From: an uncultured Francisella sp.
GTDB taxonomy: Bacteria; Pseudomonadota; Gammaproteobacteria; Burkholderiales; Neisseriaceae
Assembly: GCA_905373555.1 (NCBI GenBank)
Contig: CAJPTP010000027.1
Span: 1 to 9,161, forward strand
Length of the DNA: 9,161 nucleotides
Direction: 5' to 3'
Shown here: positions 7,636-9,161 of the stretch, piece by piece
Layout of the letters: the number at the start of each line of letters is the position of its first letter
Numbering within the stretch: position 1 is the first letter of the stretch
Position numbers and translations under genes: made by a program
The notes under the pieces: model-generated
The model's database searches: none
The model's input: the letters and a program-made list of their open reading frames with translations, nothing else
Told to the model about the DNA's origin: nothing

Positions 7636-7803
7636 TTTTTCGCCTTTCGCGCCTTGCGGCGCCGATGCCAAGGCGGCGGATTTCGGTTACCGCCCGCCGC
7701 CCGTCTTTGTTTTGCGTCCATTTTCTGCGCATGGGCGCCGGGCAGTGTCGAAAAACGGCTCGAGGCGAAAAAATTCTCTCTTTGTTGCCAAAAACGCCGG
7801 GCC

Positions 7804-7890
7804 GGCCGGGATGCGGGCGGCCCGGCCAAGCGGCCAATCGCCGCCCGACGTTCGGCTCAGGGCCGCGGCCCCCAAGCCTTGGCCTTGGGG
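7804..7890. other. Two short hairpins in the putative recA leader
   Basis: CCCCAAG (7870-7876) and CTTGGGG (7884-7890) pair across a 7-base loop. GGCCGGG (7804-7810) and CCCGGCC (7821-7827) pair across a 10-base loop. Both lie between the A-rich pentamer tract and recA. Neither has a U-tail in the recA direction. They may be elements of a structured leader or chance pairing in GC-rich DNA. Confidence 0.35.
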
Positions 7891-7945
7891 CGGCGGGCGC
7901 GGTTTGCTCGGCGCGCTTCTTGCGCCCCGATTGCGAGGCGCCCGC

Positions 7946-8025
7946 TTCGTTTTCGTTTCGTTCTTTTGCGTTGTTTTTTGCTTGTCTTGTCGGGGCTTGT
8001 TTTGTCTCGTCTTGCCTTTTCTCGA
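7946..8025. repeat. Degenerate pentanucleotide tract (YTTGT-like; ACAAG-like on minus strand)
   Basis: Sixteen consecutive 5-base units stay in one register: TTCGT, TTTCG, TTTCG, TTCTT, TTGCG, TTGTT, TTTTG, CTTGT, CTTGT, CGGGG, CTTGT, TTTGT, CTCGT, CTTGC, CTTTT, CTCGA. The plus strand has almost no A over the tract, so the presumed recA leader RNA would be A-rich and T-free here. Composition contrasts sharply with the GC-rich flanks. The function is unknown. Confidence 0.65.
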
Positions 8026-8083
8026 TCCCCTGCGCAGGCCGAAGTGGGAATCGGGCCAAATCGGCGGCCGGGCGAGGCGCGGA

Positions 8084-8112
8084 GGGGAAGGGAGAGGGAA
8101 AAACAGGCCGGG
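8084..8112 (+). other. G-run block, possible G-quadruplex, within a polypurine stretch
   Basis: Four runs of three or more G (8084-8087, 8090-8092, 8096-8098, 8110-8112) lie on the plus strand, the last separated by an 11-base loop. Positions 8081-8103 are all purine. In the recA direction the RNA would be pyrimidine-rich (C/U) here. A quadruplex is possible but the long last loop weakens it. Confidence 0.25.
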
Positions 8113-8248
8113 CGCGGTCAAATGCGGCATCGCCGGGCCATGCGCGGGCGGGGCGGGCGCGGCAAGGCTTGATTCGCGCCGAAAGCCAAGGCGCCCAAGC
8201 CCCTTGCCCCCAACCGCCCGCGGAAAGCCAAGCCCGCATGGCGCTGCG

Positions 8249-8277
8249 ATTATGGCATAAACGACGGGGGCGGACAA
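8249..8277 (-). promoter_or_regulatory. Probable sigma70 promoter reading toward recA
   Basis: On the minus strand a -35 TTGTCC (8272-8277, 4/6 matches to TTGACA) is followed by a 17-base spacer and a -10 CATAAT (8249-8254, 5/6 matches to TATAAT). The bases TGC directly precede the -10, giving an extended -10. This is one of the few AT-rich spots in a very GC-rich background. The expected start point is near 8242, about 607 bases upstream of the recA ATG, and the promoter lies 70-98 bases past the recB stop. It is the best promoter in the window, but it has been recognised by eye only. Confidence 0.6.
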
Positions 8278-8302
8278 AAGCCAAAAGCCGCCCGCCTTGC
8301 GC

Positions 8303-8327
8303 CCGGCGCTTCGGCGCGAAGCGCCGG
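8303..8327 (-). terminator. Stem-loop after recB, possible transcription terminator
   Basis: There is a perfect 11-base inverted repeat, CCGGCGCTTCG and CGAAGCGCCGG, with a 3-base loop, starting 19 bases past the recB stop codon. No U-run follows directly. The nearest T-rich stretch in the minus-strand sense (CTTTTGGCTTTTG) begins about 15 bases later and runs into the -35 box of the next promoter. It could be a weak intrinsic terminator or a 3'-end stabilising hairpin. Confidence 0.5.
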
Positions 8328-8346
8328 CCGGGGCTTGTCGCGGCCT

Positions 8347-9161
8347 TCAGGCGGGCAGCAAGGCGGCGTCGAGGCGGCGCAGGGCGTCGACGGGGATGTC
8401 CCAGCGCCAAATGCCCAAACGAGGGTCGGCGCAGACGCCGCGCAGATAAAAGTAGCGGCAATGCAGCGCATTGAGCTCGACGCCCGAGCTGTCCGCGAGC
8501 CGCAGCGTCGCTTGGGCGTAAATCAGCGCCTGCAAAAAGTAGCGGCTGCGCAGGACGCTGTCGTTGAGGCTTGGGGCGCCGTAGTCGCCGAGTTTGTCGC
8601 CCAAGTGATTGCTTTTGTAGTCGATCAGGTAAGCGTCGGCTTTGCCGCCCTGAACGTCGAGAATCGCGAGCATGTCGATCGCGCCTTTCATGCGCGTTTG
8701 GGCGAGCTCGACGTCCATTTTCTCCAAAGCCGCGCCCGCCTCGGGCAGATCGGGCAGGCAGCGTCGAACGAACTGCGCCAGCTCGGCGCGGGAAAACCGC
8801 TCCTCGAACATCATGAAGTCCATTTCGGCGAAGCGTCTGGATGGGGGGATGTCGCGCAGCGCGGGGCCTGTCTCCCCCCTTGGCCCCAAAGGGGCCGCCG
8901 CGACGGCGTCGAGCATGCCCAGCATGGGCCCCAGCCATTTTTCCTCGTCGTAGCCCCATCGGCGCAGGCGGTTGCGGGCCCAATCCGCCTGCCGCTCGGC
9001 GCTGTCGCCGAAATCGAAGCGCTGCAGCGTTTCGTGCATGCAATATCCCGCGTTTTTGCCTTTGGCGAAATGCGCCAAAGGGGCCTCGGCCGACCAATCC
9101 GGCCTTGATCCTGGGCCCGCCTTGGCCTCATCGGGGGCCCATTTCGACGCTTGGGCGATCC
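8347..9161 (-). CDS. recB: RecBCD exodeoxyribonuclease V subunit RecB, C-terminal nuclease domain (5' end outside window)
   Basis: The last 270 codons of RecB lie in the window; the frame is open to the window edge, so the helicase part and the start are outside. RecB is the helicase-nuclease subunit that, with RecC and RecD, unwinds and degrades double-strand ends and loads RecA after Chi recognition. The visible part is the PD-(D/E)XK nuclease. Counting from the first complete codon, His42 (NAGYCMHETL; E. coli H956), Glu112 (AEMDF; probably E1020), Asp162 (MKGAIDML; D1067), Asp180 and Lys182 (LIDYKSNHLG; D1080 and K1082) are all present, so the nuclease should be active. The later YFLQALIYAQ and YFYLRGV blocks are typical of RecB rather than AddA, and there are no Fe-S cysteines. 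A TTG near 9078 is internal, because conserved-looking sequence continues upstream of it. The stop is TGA. recD does not follow; a hairpin and then a promoter do. Confidence 0.9.
   Translation of the reverse strand, partial: IAQASKWAPDEAKAGPGSRPDWSAEAPLAHFAKGKNAGYCMHETLQRFDFGDSAERQADWARNRLRRWGYDEEKWLGPMLGMLDAVAAAPLGPRGETGPALRDIPPSRRFAEMDFMMFEERFSRAELAQFVRRCLPDLPEAGAALEKMDVELAQTRMKGAIDMLAILDVQGGKADAYLIDYKSNHLGDKLGDYGAPSLNDSVLRSRYFLQALIYAQATLRLADSSGVELNALHCRYFYLRGVCADPRLGIWRWDIPVDALRRLDAALLPA

Larger units (their letters stand above)
7636..8346. other. Gene-free region between recB and recA (711 bases)
   Basis: I see no supportable protein gene here. Open frames on both strands translate to low-complexity Arg/Pro/Gly/Lys-rich sequence that crosses the repeat tract and matches no family I know. 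In minus-strand order the region holds a stem-loop just after recB, a sigma70-like promoter, a purine-rich G-run block, an A-rich pentanucleotide tract, two short hairpins (7870-7890 and 7804-7827) and an AT-rich patch at 7769-7797 upstream of recA. A second, poor promoter guess nearer recA is TCGACA (7746-7751) with CAGAAA 18 bases on, which I do not annotate. No CTGT-N8-ACAG LexA site was found by eye. Confidence 0.7.

Noticed and set aside
7654..8172. Plus-strand open frame of 172 codons with a short hydrophobic stretch
   Set aside because: The hydrophobic part is the T-rich repeat tract read in one frame and the rest is Arg/Gly/Ala-rich low complexity; no good start site.
8250..8260. TTATGGCATAA palindrome as an operator
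   Set aside because: It coincides with the extended -10 of the promoter, which explains the AT-rich sequence without a separate operator.
7687..8277. Minus-strand open frame of 196 codons between recB and recA
   Set aside because: Its TTG start lies on the promoter -35, it has no ribosome binding site, and its middle is the translated pentamer tract (Lys/Thr/Gln-rich). No family recognised.
9076..9078. TTG as the start of a small 243-residue gene
   Set aside because: The frame stays open to the window edge with coding-like sequence upstream, and the nuclease domain is the known C-terminus of RecB.

Overview
The window is a GC-rich chromosomal segment in which all three recognisable genes lie on the minus strand. 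In transcription order (right to left) they are the 3' end of recB, complete recA, and complete hrpA. The RecA sequence, notably its C-terminal half (VKNKVAPPF and FDILYDEGIS blocks), reads as betaproteobacterial. A Burkholderiales member, possibly Sutterellaceae-like, is my best guess, made from memory of the families and not from a search. Codon use is strongly G/C at third positions, but Leu TTG and Lys AAG are common, and Leu TTA/CTA and Ser TCA are rare.

Layout. Positions 8347-9161 hold the last 270 codons of RecB, covering the nuclease domain with its catalytic residues intact. A 711-base gene-free stretch (7636-8346) follows. It contains a stem-loop after recB, a good sigma70-type promoter (8249-8277) pointing at recA, an approximately 80-base A-rich pentanucleotide tract and several short hairpins. 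I see no LexA box there. recA occupies 6376-7635 and ends in a tandem-hairpin rho-independent terminator (6304-6353). A weaker promoter candidate (6283-6311) overlaps that terminator and could serve hrpA. hrpA fills 175-6138. The last 174 bases are non-coding and start with another degenerate T-rich/A-rich pentanucleotide tract.

Functionally, RecB (in RecBCD) processes double-strand ends and loads RecA, which carries out strand exchange and SOS signalling. HrpA is a DEAH-box RNA helicase and does not belong to the same pathway; it is a neighbour, apparently with its own transcription. recD is not directly downstream of recB and recX is not directly downstream of recA, so the usual partners of both genes are absent from these positions.

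I do not see a new defence system, mobile element or CRISPR array. The unusual content lies inside conserved genes and between them. HrpA is about 1.5 times the usual length because of three low-complexity insertions. RecA has substitutions in its P-loop and beside its catalytic Glu, and it has an N-terminal extension. The recB-recA gap appears to encode a long, repeat-bearing leader or a small RNA.
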